Source: an uncultured Mycoplasmatota bacterium (lineage in GTDB: Bacteria; Bacillota_I; Bacilli_A; RF39; UBA660). From it: a stretch of 15,472 nt of DNA. The DNA is taken from the NCBI GenBank assembly GCA_900546055.1, contig URBG01000028.1:1-15472 (forward strand), read 5' to 3'. The notes below the pieces were generated by a model, which was given only the letters and a program-made list of their open reading frames with translations, was not told the DNA's origin and did not search any database. Both the position numbers and the translations under genes were made by a program. Every line of letters starts with the position of its first letter. Position 1 is the first letter of the stretch. Below, piece after piece: positions 7,533 to 14,116 of this stretch.

Positions 7533-8246
7533 TTATTTTACTAAACTATATAATGTTTTAACTTCTTTAATGTTTAAATGGCGGTATTCTCCTGATTTTA
7601 AACCTGATAAATCCAAAAAGGCAAACTTTTCTCTTTTTAAGCTTTCAACTTCATAGCCAATAGCTTCAAACATTTTTTTAACTTGATGATATTTTCCTTC
7701 ATGAATAGTTACTTCAACGATAGTTGTCTTTTTTCTTTTATCCATTTTCTTTATTTTAGCACGATCGGCTTTGGTTTTTTCACCATCAATAATAATACCT
7801 TGAGTTAATTTTTTAATTAATGCAGGATTTACTACTTGATCTATTTTAGCTATGTAGACTTTTTGAACTTCATTTCTGGGATGAATTAATAAGTTAGTAA
7901 GTTCACCATCATTAGTAAGCAATAAAAGACCACTAGTATCGTAATCTAACCTTCCAACCGGATATAATCTATTTTCACTTTTAATTAAATCAAGAACAGT
8001 TTTACGCCCTTTTTCATCTTTTGTTGAAGTTATAATACCACGTGGTTTATATAAAAGAATATATTCTTTTTCGTTTTGTTTTAAGGTATGCCCTTCAACA
8101 ACAATAGCATCACTGGGACTAGCCTTAACACCTAAGTCAGTTATTTTTTCACCATTGACGATAACTTTGCCTTTAGCAATTAGCTCTTCAGCTTTTCTTC
8201 TTGAACAATATCCACTATTGGCTATAATTTTTTGTAATCTTTCCAT
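7533..8246 (-). CDS. rluB: 23S rRNA pseudouridine synthase, RluB/RsuA family
   Basis: Converts a uridine of 23S rRNA to pseudouridine (U2605 in E. coli for RluB). With the ATG at 8246 it has 237 residues. An S4 RNA-binding domain (about 1-60: MERLQKIIANSGYCSRRKAE, then VIVNG) is followed by the RsuA-type catalytic domain: LLYKPRGIITS, PVGRLDYDTSGLLLLTNDG with the catalytic Asp in GRLD, and HEGKYHQVKKMFEAIG. A GTG lies three codons upstream, but AGGTGA is spaced correctly (8 nt) for the ATG. It lies right after dacB-spmA-spmB, the same order as Bacillus subtilis dacB-spmA-spmB-ypuL, and also has its own sigma-A-like promoter inside the spmB end. Its role is housekeeping. Confidence 0.93.
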   Translation of the reverse strand: MERLQKIIANSGYCSRRKAEELIAKGKVIVNGEKITDLGVKASPSDAIVVEGHTLKQNEKEYILLYKPRGIITSTKDEKGRKTVLDLIKSENRLYPVGRLDYDTSGLLLLTNDGELTNLLIHPRNEVQKVYIAKIDQVVNPALIKKLTQGIIIDGEKTKADRAKIKKMDKRKKTTIVEVTIHEGKYHQVKKMFEAIGYEVESLKREKFAFLDLSGLKSGEYRHLNIKEVKTLYSLVK

Positions 8247-8264
8247 GCATCTCACCTAGTGAAA

Positions 8265-8293
8265 ATTATACAGGAAATACGTTAAAAAAACAA
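8265..8293 (-). promoter_or_regulatory. Sigma-A-like promoter of rluB
   Basis: Minus strand TTGTTT (8288-8293), 17 bp, TATAAT (8265-8270). The -35 lies in the last codons of spmB, so rluB can be made in growing cells while the genes before it are sporulation-specific. Confidence 0.6.
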
Positions 8294-8800
8294 GGGAACA
8301 ATTAGTAGACTTAATATTACGGTCGCTAAATCAGCTAAAAGTCCAGCCCATAAGGCATATTTTATTTTTTTAATCCCGATTGTTCCAAAATATAATGTGA
8401 TAATGTATAAGGTCGTATCACTAGAACCTTGAATAATAGATGCCATGATACTTAAATAGTTATCAGCGCCATATGTGGTAAACATATCATTTAAAAGGGC
8501 CAAACCAAAGCTCCCAGAGAGCGGACGCATTACAGCAATTGGCAATATTTCTAAAGGGACATGAATTAAAAGAAATAAGGGTTTTAAAAAAGTAAAGACC
8601 TCATCTATCAACCCACTATTAGTAAAAATATTAATACCAAAAATCATAGCTAGTAAAGGCGGAAACATGTTTAAGACCATTGGCAGGCCTTCTTTAGCTC
8701 CGTCAACAAAACTATCATAAACATTAACCTTTTTTTTAGCACCATATAGAACAACTACCAATACTAGTAAGGGAATAAATAAATTAGAAATTAGTTTCAT
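8282..8800 (-). CDS. spmB: Spore maturation protein SpmB
   Basis: Membrane protein that acts with SpmA in dehydration of the spore core. The 172 residues are the usual length. It has several hydrophobic segments of the nucleoside-transporter Gate type, with family marks KEGLPMVLNMFPPLLAMIFG, MRPLSGSFGLALLNDMF and IIQGSSDTTLYIITLYFG followed by KIKYALWAGLLADL. The ATG overlaps the spmA stop as ATGA and has a strong AGGAGG 5 nt upstream. Co-transcribed with dacB and spmA. Family members commonly have Glu in the GSSETT-type motif; here it is Asp (SSDTT), a conservative change. Confidence 0.94.
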   Translation of the reverse strand: MKLISNLFIPLLVLVVVLYGAKKKVNVYDSFVDGAKEGLPMVLNMFPPLLAMIFGINIFTNSGLIDEVFTFLKPLFLLIHVPLEILPIAVMRPLSGSFGLALLNDMFTTYGADNYLSIMASIIQGSSDTTLYIITLYFGTIGIKKIKYALWAGLLADLATVILSLLIVPLFF

Positions 8801-9375
8801 TTATACCTCCTAGCAAAAATTCGGTCGATAATAAGGCCAATAAAGAGAGAAACAAAACTAACGATAATACAGGGAACAACAATGCTTGTTGGATCAGTAC
8901 TATCGTGCATCATTCTTAAAGAAATAATAGTTGTCGGAACAAGCGTAACACCGCAAGTATTAATAACAAGAAAGGTAATCATACTGCGGCTTGCGGTATC
9001 TTTTTCTTTATTTAACTTTTGTAAAGATTCCATGGCTTTTAAGCCAAAAGGTGTCGCCGCATTACCTAGTCCAAATAAATTAGCAATTATATTAGAAGAA
9101 ATTAAGCCTAGTGATTCATGACCCTTTGGAATTTCAGGGAAAATTTTTGATAAAACTGGGGATATAAAATTAGAAGCTTTTTCAAGTAATCCAGATTGTT
9201 TGGCAATATTCATAATTCCTAGCCAAATAGCAAGTAACGGAAAGATTTGAATGATTAAATCTAAGGTTGTTTTACCACTAGAGAGAATTTGACTATTTAG
9301 AACATCGGCTTTGCCATTTAGAATTAAAAATAAGGAACCAACGACAATGAAAAAAATCCAAAGCTTGTTAATCAT
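8797..9375 (-). CDS. spmA: Spore maturation protein SpmA
   Basis: Membrane partner of SpmB, needed for normal core dehydration and heat resistance of spores in Bacillus. The 192 residues fit the family. Hydrophobic segments surround the Gate-type motif IFPLLAIWLGIMNIAKQSGL and the signature GLGNAATPFGLKAMESLQ, with FLVINTCGVTLVPTTII later. The ATG lies 8 nt inside the dacB end, with no convincing Shine-Dalgarno ahead of it (only AAAGTC and TTGG), so expression probably depends on coupling to dacB translation. The stop overlaps the spmB start. Confidence 0.94.
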   Translation of the reverse strand: MINKLWIFFIVVGSLFLILNGKADVLNSQILSSGKTTLDLIIQIFPLLAIWLGIMNIAKQSGLLEKASNFISPVLSKIFPEIPKGHESLGLISSNIIANLFGLGNAATPFGLKAMESLQKLNKEKDTASRSMITFLVINTCGVTLVPTTIISLRMMHDSTDPTSIVVPCIIVSFVSLFIGLIIDRIFARRYK

Positions 9376-10444
9376 TAAACCAAGACTTTATTTTACTTAA
9401 AAAGCTTTTATCTTTAGTTTTATTTTTATCAATGTATATATTAACGCTATTTACTTTTTTATCACCAATATAAAGATTTACTTTTCCAACTTTATCACCA
9501 GTTTTAAATTTTCTTTTCTTTTCTAATTCATATTTTAAACTAACGGCTTCAGTTTCAGCTTCTAAAAGAGGATACTTTAAAGCTTTTTTAATATAAAGAC
9601 GGTTTTTCTTATAATAGTCTTCACCTAAAATGGAAATTGTACCTTTATCTAATAATGTATAGGATTTATATTTTTTAAAAGCCTCTTCATACAGCTTTTT
9701 ATGATCAGCCCAATCACTGCCATCATTTAAAGTAACAACAGCTAAGTTTAAACCATCTTTTGAGGCTGAAGTAACTAAAGTTCGTTTAGCTATTTTAGTA
9801 AAACCGGTTTTCCCACCAGTGGTGTATTTATATTGATTTAAGAGTTTATTTTTATTGTGCCAAACATAGACATTTTTATTAGTTTTGACTGTATGTTTTT
9901 TAGTACCAGTTATTTTTCTAAAATCAACATTTTGCATAGCATAACTCATTAATAAAGACATATCGTAAGCCGATGAAAAGTTTCCCTTTTCCTCATCAAG
10001 ACCACTTGGATTATTAAAGGTTGTATCATTCATACCTAACTCTTTAGCCTTTTTGTTCATCAAATCAACAAATTTTTCAGTATCACCAGCGACAGCCTTA
10101 GCAATTACTAAAGCGGCATCATTTCCACTTCTTAGCATTAAGCCATAAACTAAATCCTCTAGTTTGATTTTTTCACCTTGTTTTACATAAATTCCAGAAC
10201 CATAAGCTTTTAAAATTTCATCACCGACAGTCACTGTTTTTTGTAAATTAGCATTTTCAATAGCGACAACAGCCGTCATTATTTTAGATATTGATGCGAC
10301 ACTTTGAACATAATGAGCATCTTTAGCGTATAGAACCCTATGGGAGTCAGTATCTATTAAAATAGCAGAGTGCGCATTTGTGTTAAAAGCGCATACTTTT
10401 AGGGGCAAAACCAATATGATTATAAAAAATAAGATTTTTTTCAC
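9368..10444 (-). CDS. dacB: D-alanyl-D-alanine carboxypeptidase, sporulation PBP5* (DacB type)
   Basis: Removes the terminal D-Ala from peptidoglycan stem peptides, which lowers cross-linking of the spore cortex. The 358 residues have an N-terminal signal (about 1-19, ILFFIIILVLPLKVCA). The three active-site motifs are clear: S51-I-S-K54, S106-G-N, and K212-T-G in TGGKTGFTKIAKR. A C-terminal domain with alternating Lys-rich strands follows, ending KIKSWFND with no obvious amphipathic anchor. The start is GTG with AGGTGAT upstream. A sigma-E promoter precedes it and spmA, spmB and rluB follow, as in Bacillus subtilis, which argues for DacB over vegetative DacA or forespore DacF. Confidence 0.92.
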   Translation of the reverse strand: MKKILFFIIILVLPLKVCAFNTNAHSAILIDTDSHRVLYAKDAHYVQSVASISKIMTAVVAIENANLQKTVTVGDEILKAYGSGIYVKQGEKIKLEDLVYGLMLRSGNDAALVIAKAVAGDTEKFVDLMNKKAKELGMNDTTFNNPSGLDEEKGNFSSAYDMSLLMSYAMQNVDFRKITGTKKHTVKTNKNVYVWHNKNKLLNQYKYTTGGKTGFTKIAKRTLVTSASKDGLNLAVVTLNDGSDWADHKKLYEEAFKKYKSYTLLDKGTISILGEDYYKKNRLYIKKALKYPLLEAETEAVSLKYELEKKRKFKTGDKVGKVNLYIGDKKVNSVNIYIDKNKTKDKSFLSKIKSWFND

Positions 10445-10460
10445 TTATATCACCTAGGTA

Positions 10461-10487
10461 ATTGTATGAAAAGACAGGCCGTTTTAT
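10461..10487 (-). promoter_or_regulatory. Sigma-E (mother cell) promoter of dacB-spmA-spmB
   Basis: The minus strand has the exact sigma-E -10 CATACAAT at 10461-10468 and the -35 core ATA at 10485-10487, with 16 bp between, within the known spacing. Bacillus subtilis dacB is sigma-E dependent. It lies 17 nt before the GTG start, and upstream transcription is blocked by the terminator at 10511-10545. Confidence 0.75.
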
Positions 10488-10510
10488 GTACATGTTTTAT
10501 TTCAGGTTTT

Positions 10511-10545
10511 CAAAATAAAAAGACTATATTATCCTGCATATAGTC
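10511..10545 (-). terminator. Intrinsic terminator of the lipoprotein gene
   Basis: On the minus strand GACTATAT / ATATAGTC (8 bp) with an 8-nt loop that holds the TAA stop codon, then five T and a further T-rich run. Confidence 0.85.
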
Positions 10546-11071
10546 CATTAATTTTATTTAAGTCTTCATCACTTAATTGATTTAATACCCATTCATCATT
10601 TTGTTTAGTAAGTGTTAAATTCAAAGTATAAGTTGTTGTATCTTTTACTTTCTTTAATTCCTCTAAACGGTAACTACTAAACTTAGCTACGTCGTCAGCT
10701 CCTGATTCGTTTTTAAACTTATCTTGGTTTTCACTCTTATATGTATCGGCATCAGCGATAGTTTTTGAGTAATCCCTAACAGTTACTTCCACTTCAACTG
10801 TAGCGTTATCTCCATCGATAGTTTCGTTTTTGATTTCATATTTCATATCTTGATAATGTTTTTTCATGAAATCACGATAATCTTTGCGATCGTCATCAGT
10901 GAGCGTGGTGTCAGATGTTAAAGTTGTATCTAAATCATCTAAAACAGAATTATCAAGGGTTTGATATTTATTAAGATAGTCTTCAACTTTCTTAGTTGGA
11001 GTATTACCCATATTAGTACCACATCCGGTTAAAACAACGATAGCTACTAAGGCTAATAAAACTTTTTTCAT
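10529..11071 (-). CDS. Small secreted lipoprotein of unknown function
   Basis: A 180-residue protein with a lipoprotein signal: MKKVLLALVAIVVLTGC, where LTGC is a perfect lipobox and Cys17 the lipid site. The mature part (NTPTKKVEDYLNKYQTLDNS, then acidic Asp/Thr-rich stretches) ends in a strand-rich segment, TTTYTLNLTLTKQNDEWVLN, as in small NTF2-like or DUF lipoproteins that sit on the outer face of the membrane. No catalytic motif is seen. The ATG has AAGGAGGG 6 nt upstream, partly inside an inverted repeat. A terminator covers its stop codon. It follows the CmpB-family gene by 64 nt without a clear terminator between, so the two may be co-transcribed. Confidence 0.85.
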   Translation of the reverse strand: MKKVLLALVAIVVLTGCGTNMGNTPTKKVEDYLNKYQTLDNSVLDDLDTTLTSDTTLTDDDRKDYRDFMKKHYQDMKYEIKNETIDGDNATVEVEVTVRDYSKTIADADTYKSENQDKFKNESGADDVAKFSSYRLEELKKVKDTTTYTLNLTLTKQNDEWVLNQLSDEDLNKINGLYAG

Positions 11072-11103
11072 AACTTCCCTCCTTATTAGTAGTTTGAGAA
11101 GTT
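11072..11103 (-). promoter_or_regulatory. Inverted repeat covering the lipoprotein Shine-Dalgarno
   Basis: On the minus strand AACTTCTC (11096-11103) can pair with GGGAAGTT (11072-11079), 8 bp with one G-U and a 16-nt loop. The right arm reaches the start codon and takes in the 3' part of AAGGAGGG, so folding could limit ribosome access. Seen in sequence; regulation is inference. Confidence 0.35.
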
Positions 11104-11135
11104 ATATGTTTTTTATACATATTAAAAGTATTTTT

Positions 11136-11822
11136 TTACTTTTTATTATTTTTAGCCATTTCGCCTAATTTTTTTAAATTTTCTGGTATTTTTACTTTTA
11201 AATTAGGGAACGCTATTACTAAACGTTTATTCAGCAAAGATTTACTACGAAGTATTTCTTTAACTTTAGCGGTAATTTCATCGGTTGTATCAATGGCATC
11301 ACTTAAATCTACGCGTTTGATATTTGAAATTACATTAAATGATATAATAATATCGGTTAATATGATAACAGCTAAAACAATTGATACGATTGTTAGAGCT
11401 AAATCAGGGAATAAACCCATAACCTTTTCAAAAAACGGATTTAGAAAATGGATTAATATAACACCTAAAGCGCCAAAGCCTAAAGTTGTGGTTAAACTAA
11501 TACGGCCATTTAAATTATATTTATGTGTACTATAATCCCACCATCTAGTTTTAAATATTTTTTCCATAATATAACTAGTGAAATATTCTAAAACAGCACC
11601 AAAGATACTTGACATAACAAATAAAGCAACTAAGTCATCAACATATTTAGTTAAAAAAATTGTAATTAATAAAGCGCCTGTTCCATATATTGGACAATAT
11701 GGCCCAATTAAAAATCCACGGTCAGTAACTTTTTTTTGCTGGAAAGAAACAATAATAACTTCCATAATCCAACCTAAAATTGAATAAATTATAAATAACA
11801 AAAACATAATTCTTAAATCCAT
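11136..11822 (-). CDS. Putative ABC transporter permease, CmpB family (PF06541)
   Basis: A 228-residue integral membrane protein. The conserved family pattern is clear: LGWIMEV in the first membrane segment, then TDRGFLIGPYCPIYGTGALL, LEYFTSYIMEKIFKTRWWDY and NLNGRISL. About five hydrophobic segments lie in residues 1-160, followed by a basic soluble tail (LRSKSLLNKRLVIAFPNLKV). Members are widespread in Bacillota and listed as type IV ABC transporter-like, but no ATPase gene is adjacent and the substrate is unknown. The ATG has a TAGGGATG-type Shine-Dalgarno and a good sigma-A promoter upstream. Confidence 0.85.
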   Translation of the reverse strand: MDLRIMFLLFIIYSILGWIMEVIIVSFQQKKVTDRGFLIGPYCPIYGTGALLITIFLTKYVDDLVALFVMSSIFGAVLEYFTSYIMEKIFKTRWWDYSTHKYNLNGRISLTTTLGFGALGVILIHFLNPFFEKVMGLFPDLALTIVSIVLAVIILTDIIISFNVISNIKRVDLSDAIDTTDEITAKVKEILRSKSLLNKRLVIAFPNLKVKIPENLKKLGEMAKNNKK

Positions 11823-11845
11823 TTTACATCCCTACTTCTTTATTC

Positions 11846-11874
11846 ATTTTAACATGTTTATTTAGGGAATGCAA
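11846..11874 (-). promoter_or_regulatory. Sigma-A promoter of the CmpB-family gene
   Basis: Minus strand TTGCAT (11869-11874), 17 bp, TAAAAT (11846-11851) with a TGt extension before the -10. Confidence 0.7.
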
Positions 11875-11927
11875 TTAATATTATTATGCGCTTATTTTAA
11901 GTTTTTATTTTTTTTAGGAAATAATAC

Positions 11928-11956
11928 TTGACAAAAAAAATATAATGTAATAGAAT
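11928..11956 (+). promoter_or_regulatory. Sigma-A promoter of the argG leader
   Basis: A perfect TTGACA at 11928-11933, 17 bp, TAGAAT at 11951-11956 (5 of 6). Transcription should start near 11963, at the 5' edge of the T-box leader. Confidence 0.85.
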
Positions 11957-11962
11957 TGATGT

Positions 11963-12214
11963 TAATGAAAAAAAGCGATGACCAAGAAGAGTAAGCTATT
12001 TCGATGGTAAAAGCGAGTTAGAGTTGGTGGAAGTCTAACAATCTAGAGTAGCTGAAAAGAACTTGTGAGTGATTATTGGAAATGTATAATTGAAGGCAAA
12101 GTATAATATTCCGGGTAGTTCCGTTATCAATCTGAGGTGGCCTATTAGTAATGGGCAACTAGGGTGGTACCGCGAACTTTTCGTCTCTAGATTTTTAATC
12201 TAGAGATTTTTTTA
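11963..12214 (+). promoter_or_regulatory. T-box riboswitch of argG, probably tRNA-Arg responsive
   Basis: A complete T-box leader. The T-box core AGGGTGGTACCGCG is at 12161-12174 and a terminator follows. Stem I is readable: CAAG 11983-11986 with CTTG 12062-12065; AGCTA 11994-11998 with TAGCT 12049-12053; distal hairpin GTTAGA 12017-12022 with TCTAAC 12034-12039 and a loop holding GGTGG. The specifier loop has AGTA on the 5' side and GAAAAGAA (12054-12061) on the 3' side. Reading GAA, one base, then the triplet gives AGA (Arg) followed by a purine; reading straight after GAA would give AAG (Lys). AGA fits argG. Uncharged tRNA should favour the antiterminator and so transcription of argG. T-box class is sure; the specifier is inferred from context. 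Confidence 0.92.
12184..12213 (+). terminator. T-box-controlled terminator
   Basis: TCTCTAGATT (12184-12193) pairs with AATCTAGAGA (12197-12206) around a TTT loop, then seven T. It is the OFF structure of the T-box. Confidence 0.92.
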
Positions 12215-12236
12215 TTGAATAAAATGAGGTGATATT

Positions 12237-12275
12237 ATGAAAAACTTAATAAGGAGAACCTTCCGGAGACGGTAG
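12237..12275 (+). CDS. Arginine-rich leader peptide ahead of argG
   Basis: A 12-codon ORF, MKNLIRRTFRRR, ending in TAG. It has GAGGTGAT at 12226-12233, a near-perfect Shine-Dalgarno, 7 nt before the ATG. Five of twelve codons are Arg (AGG AGA at codons 6-7; CGG AGA CGG at 10-12). AGG and CGG look uncommon in the neighbouring genes, where AGA and CGT are favoured. It lies after the T-box terminator and 45 nt before argG, so it is translated only from read-through transcripts. Codons 7-10 form the left arm of a repeat that can hide the argG Shine-Dalgarno. This is the layout of a translational attenuator of the erm/cat kind, with Arg supply as the signal. ORF and repeat are seen; expression and function are inferred. 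Confidence 0.7.
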   Translation: MKNLIRRTFRRR

Positions 12276-12316
12276 TTTTAAGAAAAAGGAAAACATAAAT
12301 AGAAAAGGAAGGTTTT
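12255..12316 (+). promoter_or_regulatory. Sequestering hairpin for the argG Shine-Dalgarno
   Basis: AGAACCTTCC (12255-12264) can pair with GGAAGGTTTT (12307-12316): 10 bp, one G-U, loop of 42 nt. The right arm contains GGAAGG, the argG Shine-Dalgarno 8 nt before its ATG. The left arm lies in codons 7-10 of the Arg-rich leader ORF, so a ribosome stalled there would keep the site open. Two competing small hairpins use the same left arm: AAGG/CCTT (12251-12262) and a GAGA-loop hairpin at 12260-12275. Confidence 0.6.
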
Positions 12317-12320
12317 AAAA

Positions 12321-13532
12321 ATGAAAAAATACAATAAAATTATTTTATCTTACTCAGGAGGGTTAGATACATCAATTATGATACCATGGCTTAAAGAAAA
12401 CTATGGTGGATGTGAGGTTGTTTGTGTAACAGGAAATGTTGGTCAAGGAGATTCAGAACTAGTAGGTTTAGAAGAAAAAGCTTTAAAATCTGGAGCTAGT
12501 AAACTTCACATTCTAGATTTAAGAGAAGAATTGGTTAATGATTACATCGTCCCCGCCATTAAAGCAGGAGCAGTTTATGAAAAGGTATACTTACTTGGAA
12601 CGACGTTTTCAAGACCATTAATTGCTAAAAAGTTAGTAGAGATTGCGGAAGCGGAAGGCGCTGATGCGATATGTCACGGTTGTACTGGTAAAGGTAATGA
12701 TCAGGTCCGTTTTGAGCTTGGAATTAAAGCATTTAATCCAGATATTGATATTATTGCACCTTGGCGTATTTGGAATATTAAGAGTCGTGGGCAGGCCTTA
12801 GACTATGCTGAGGCTCATGGTATTAAATTAAATACAAGTCGTGAGGAAAGCTATTCAAAGGATAAAAATCTATGGCATTTATCACACGAAGGCTTGGATT
12901 TAGAAGATCCTAAAAATACACCAGATTATGATAAAATTCTAGAAATGGGCGTTACTCCAGAAAAAGCTCCAGATGAGCCGACTTATATTACGCTTGGCTT
13001 TGAAAAAGGTATTCCATGTTCTTTAGATGATAAGAAACTAACTCCACTTGAAATAATTTATCAATTGAATGAAATTGGTGGAAAAAACGGTATTGGAATT
13101 ATTGATATGGTGGAAAACCGTTTAGTTGGAATGAAATCACGCGGGGTATACGAAACTCCAGGAGGAAGTATTATTTATAAAGCTCATGATGTTTTAGAAA
13201 CTCTTTGCTTAGATAAAGATACATTCCGTTATAAGCAAAGGATTGGTATTAAATTTGCTGAATTACTTTATGAAGCTAAATGGTACAGTCCTTTGCGTCT
13301 ATCATTACAAGCTTTCATTGATACTGCTTCAGAACATGTCACTGGTGAAGTGAAATTGAAACTATACAAAGGAAACATTATTGTTCAAAGCATAACAAGT
13401 CCAACTTCATTATATTCAGAAAAAACAGCATCTTTTGATGAAGATGAAGATTATAATCAAGCTGATGCGGGGGGCTTTATTAATCTATATGGTTTAAGTA
13501 TGCAAAATGGGATTGGAAATTATTTAGATTAG
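12321..13532 (+). CDS. argG: Argininosuccinate synthase
   Basis: Joins citrulline and aspartate with ATP to give argininosuccinate, the next-to-last step of arginine synthesis in the cytosol. The 403 residues are family length. The N-terminal ATP pyrophosphatase loop SGGLDTS is at about residues 11-17; further marks are GTTFSRPLIAKKLVEIA, CHGCTGKGNDQVRFE, SREESYSKDKNLWHLSHEG and YETPGGSI. The ATG has AAGGAAGG 8 nt upstream, which lies in a sequestering repeat. A promoter, a T-box and an Arg-rich leader ORF precede it. The stop is TAG, and the remnant GNAT gene then continues in the same frame. argH follows in the same direction, so the unit makes arginine from citrulline. Confidence 0.98.
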   Translation: MKKYNKIILSYSGGLDTSIMIPWLKENYGGCEVVCVTGNVGQGDSELVGLEEKALKSGASKLHILDLREELVNDYIVPAIKAGAVYEKVYLLGTTFSRPLIAKKLVEIAEAEGADAICHGCTGKGNDQVRFELGIKAFNPDIDIIAPWRIWNIKSRGQALDYAEAHGIKLNTSREESYSKDKNLWHLSHEGLDLEDPKNTPDYDKILEMGVTPEKAPDEPTYITLGFEKGIPCSLDDKKLTPLEIIYQLNEIGGKNGIGIIDMVENRLVGMKSRGVYETPGGSIIYKAHDVLETLCLDKDTFRYKQRIGIKFAELLYEAKWYSPLRLSLQAFIDTASEHVTGEVKLKLYKGNIIVQSITSPTSLYSEKTASFDEDEDYNQADAGGFINLYGLSMQNGIGNYLD

Positions 13533-13541
13533 TGGTGTTTT

Positions 13542-14096
13542 ATTAATAATTTAGGAACTATTAGGCTTGAAACCAAAAGATTAATTTTAAGAAGGTTTGA
13601 TATGAAAGATGCTGCTGATGCTTTTCACAATTGGTTTAGTGATCCTGAGTGTAATAAGTTTGTTAGCTATGATTTGCATAAAACAATTTCTGAAACGAAA
13701 GATCGTATAGAAAAAATTATAAGTAAATATGATGATGAGTATTATAATTGGATTATAGAATTAAAATCATCCGGAGACGTAATTGGCAACATTACCGTAG
13801 GAAAACTTTATAAAAAACATTTAAATTGTGAAGTTGGATTTTCTTTCGGGTCTAAATTTTGAGGTAATGGGTATGCAACTGAAGCTCTAAAAAAGGTAAT
13901 TGACTTTTTATTAAATGATTGCAATTTATATTTAGTTGAAGCTTATCATGCAAGTGGAAATTTAGCTAGCGGCAGAGTAATGGAAAAGGCCGGAATGAAA
14001 AAAAAGGCAGTTTTAAAATCAAGAGCAATGAATAAAGTAACACATGAATTAGAAGATTTAATTTGTTATTCAATAACAAAAGATGATATAATTTAA
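13542..14096 (+). pseudogene. GNAT acetyltransferase (RimJ/RimL type), disrupted
   Basis: The frame reads GTIRLETKRLILRRFDMKDA, then GFSFGSKF, a TGA at 13860-13862, and GNGYATEALKKVIDFLL, down to KDDII and TAA. Together about 184 codons, the normal length of this family, which acetylates N-terminal or side-chain amines. The TGA sits where the family has Trp (WGxGYATEA), the first part of the acetyl-CoA loop. No ATG, GTG or TTG starts the full frame: the expected start position is ATT at 13542. The internal ATG at 13602 has AAGAAGG before it but would lose the first strand (RLETKRLILRRF). Two lesions point to a decaying gene; read-through of the TGA and an ATT start are the alternatives. It lies between argG and argH and causes no frame break in either. 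Confidence 0.75.
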
Positions 14097-14116
14097 TTAT
14101 AAGAGGAGGAATATTT

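Noticed and set aside
8882..9121. Plus-strand open frame opposite spmA
   Set aside because: Antisense shadow of the conserved spmA reading frame.
11104..11122. ATATGT / ACATAT inverted repeat as a terminator or operator between the CmpB-family gene and the lipoprotein gene
   Set aside because: Only 6 A/T-rich base pairs and no T-run after it on the minus strand; expected by chance in this composition.
11124..11143. AAAAGTA / TACTTTT hairpin as terminator of the CmpB-family gene
   Set aside because: The stem is nearly all A-T and the only T-run is in the stem itself; not a convincing terminator.
11293..11787. Two plus-strand open frames opposite the CmpB-family gene
   Set aside because: They are antisense shadows of a well-supported membrane protein gene and have no Shine-Dalgarno.
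12251..12256. AAGGAG inside the leader ORF as a Shine-Dalgarno for another gene
   Set aside because: No start codon lies at a suitable distance; it arises from the AGG-AGA codon pair.
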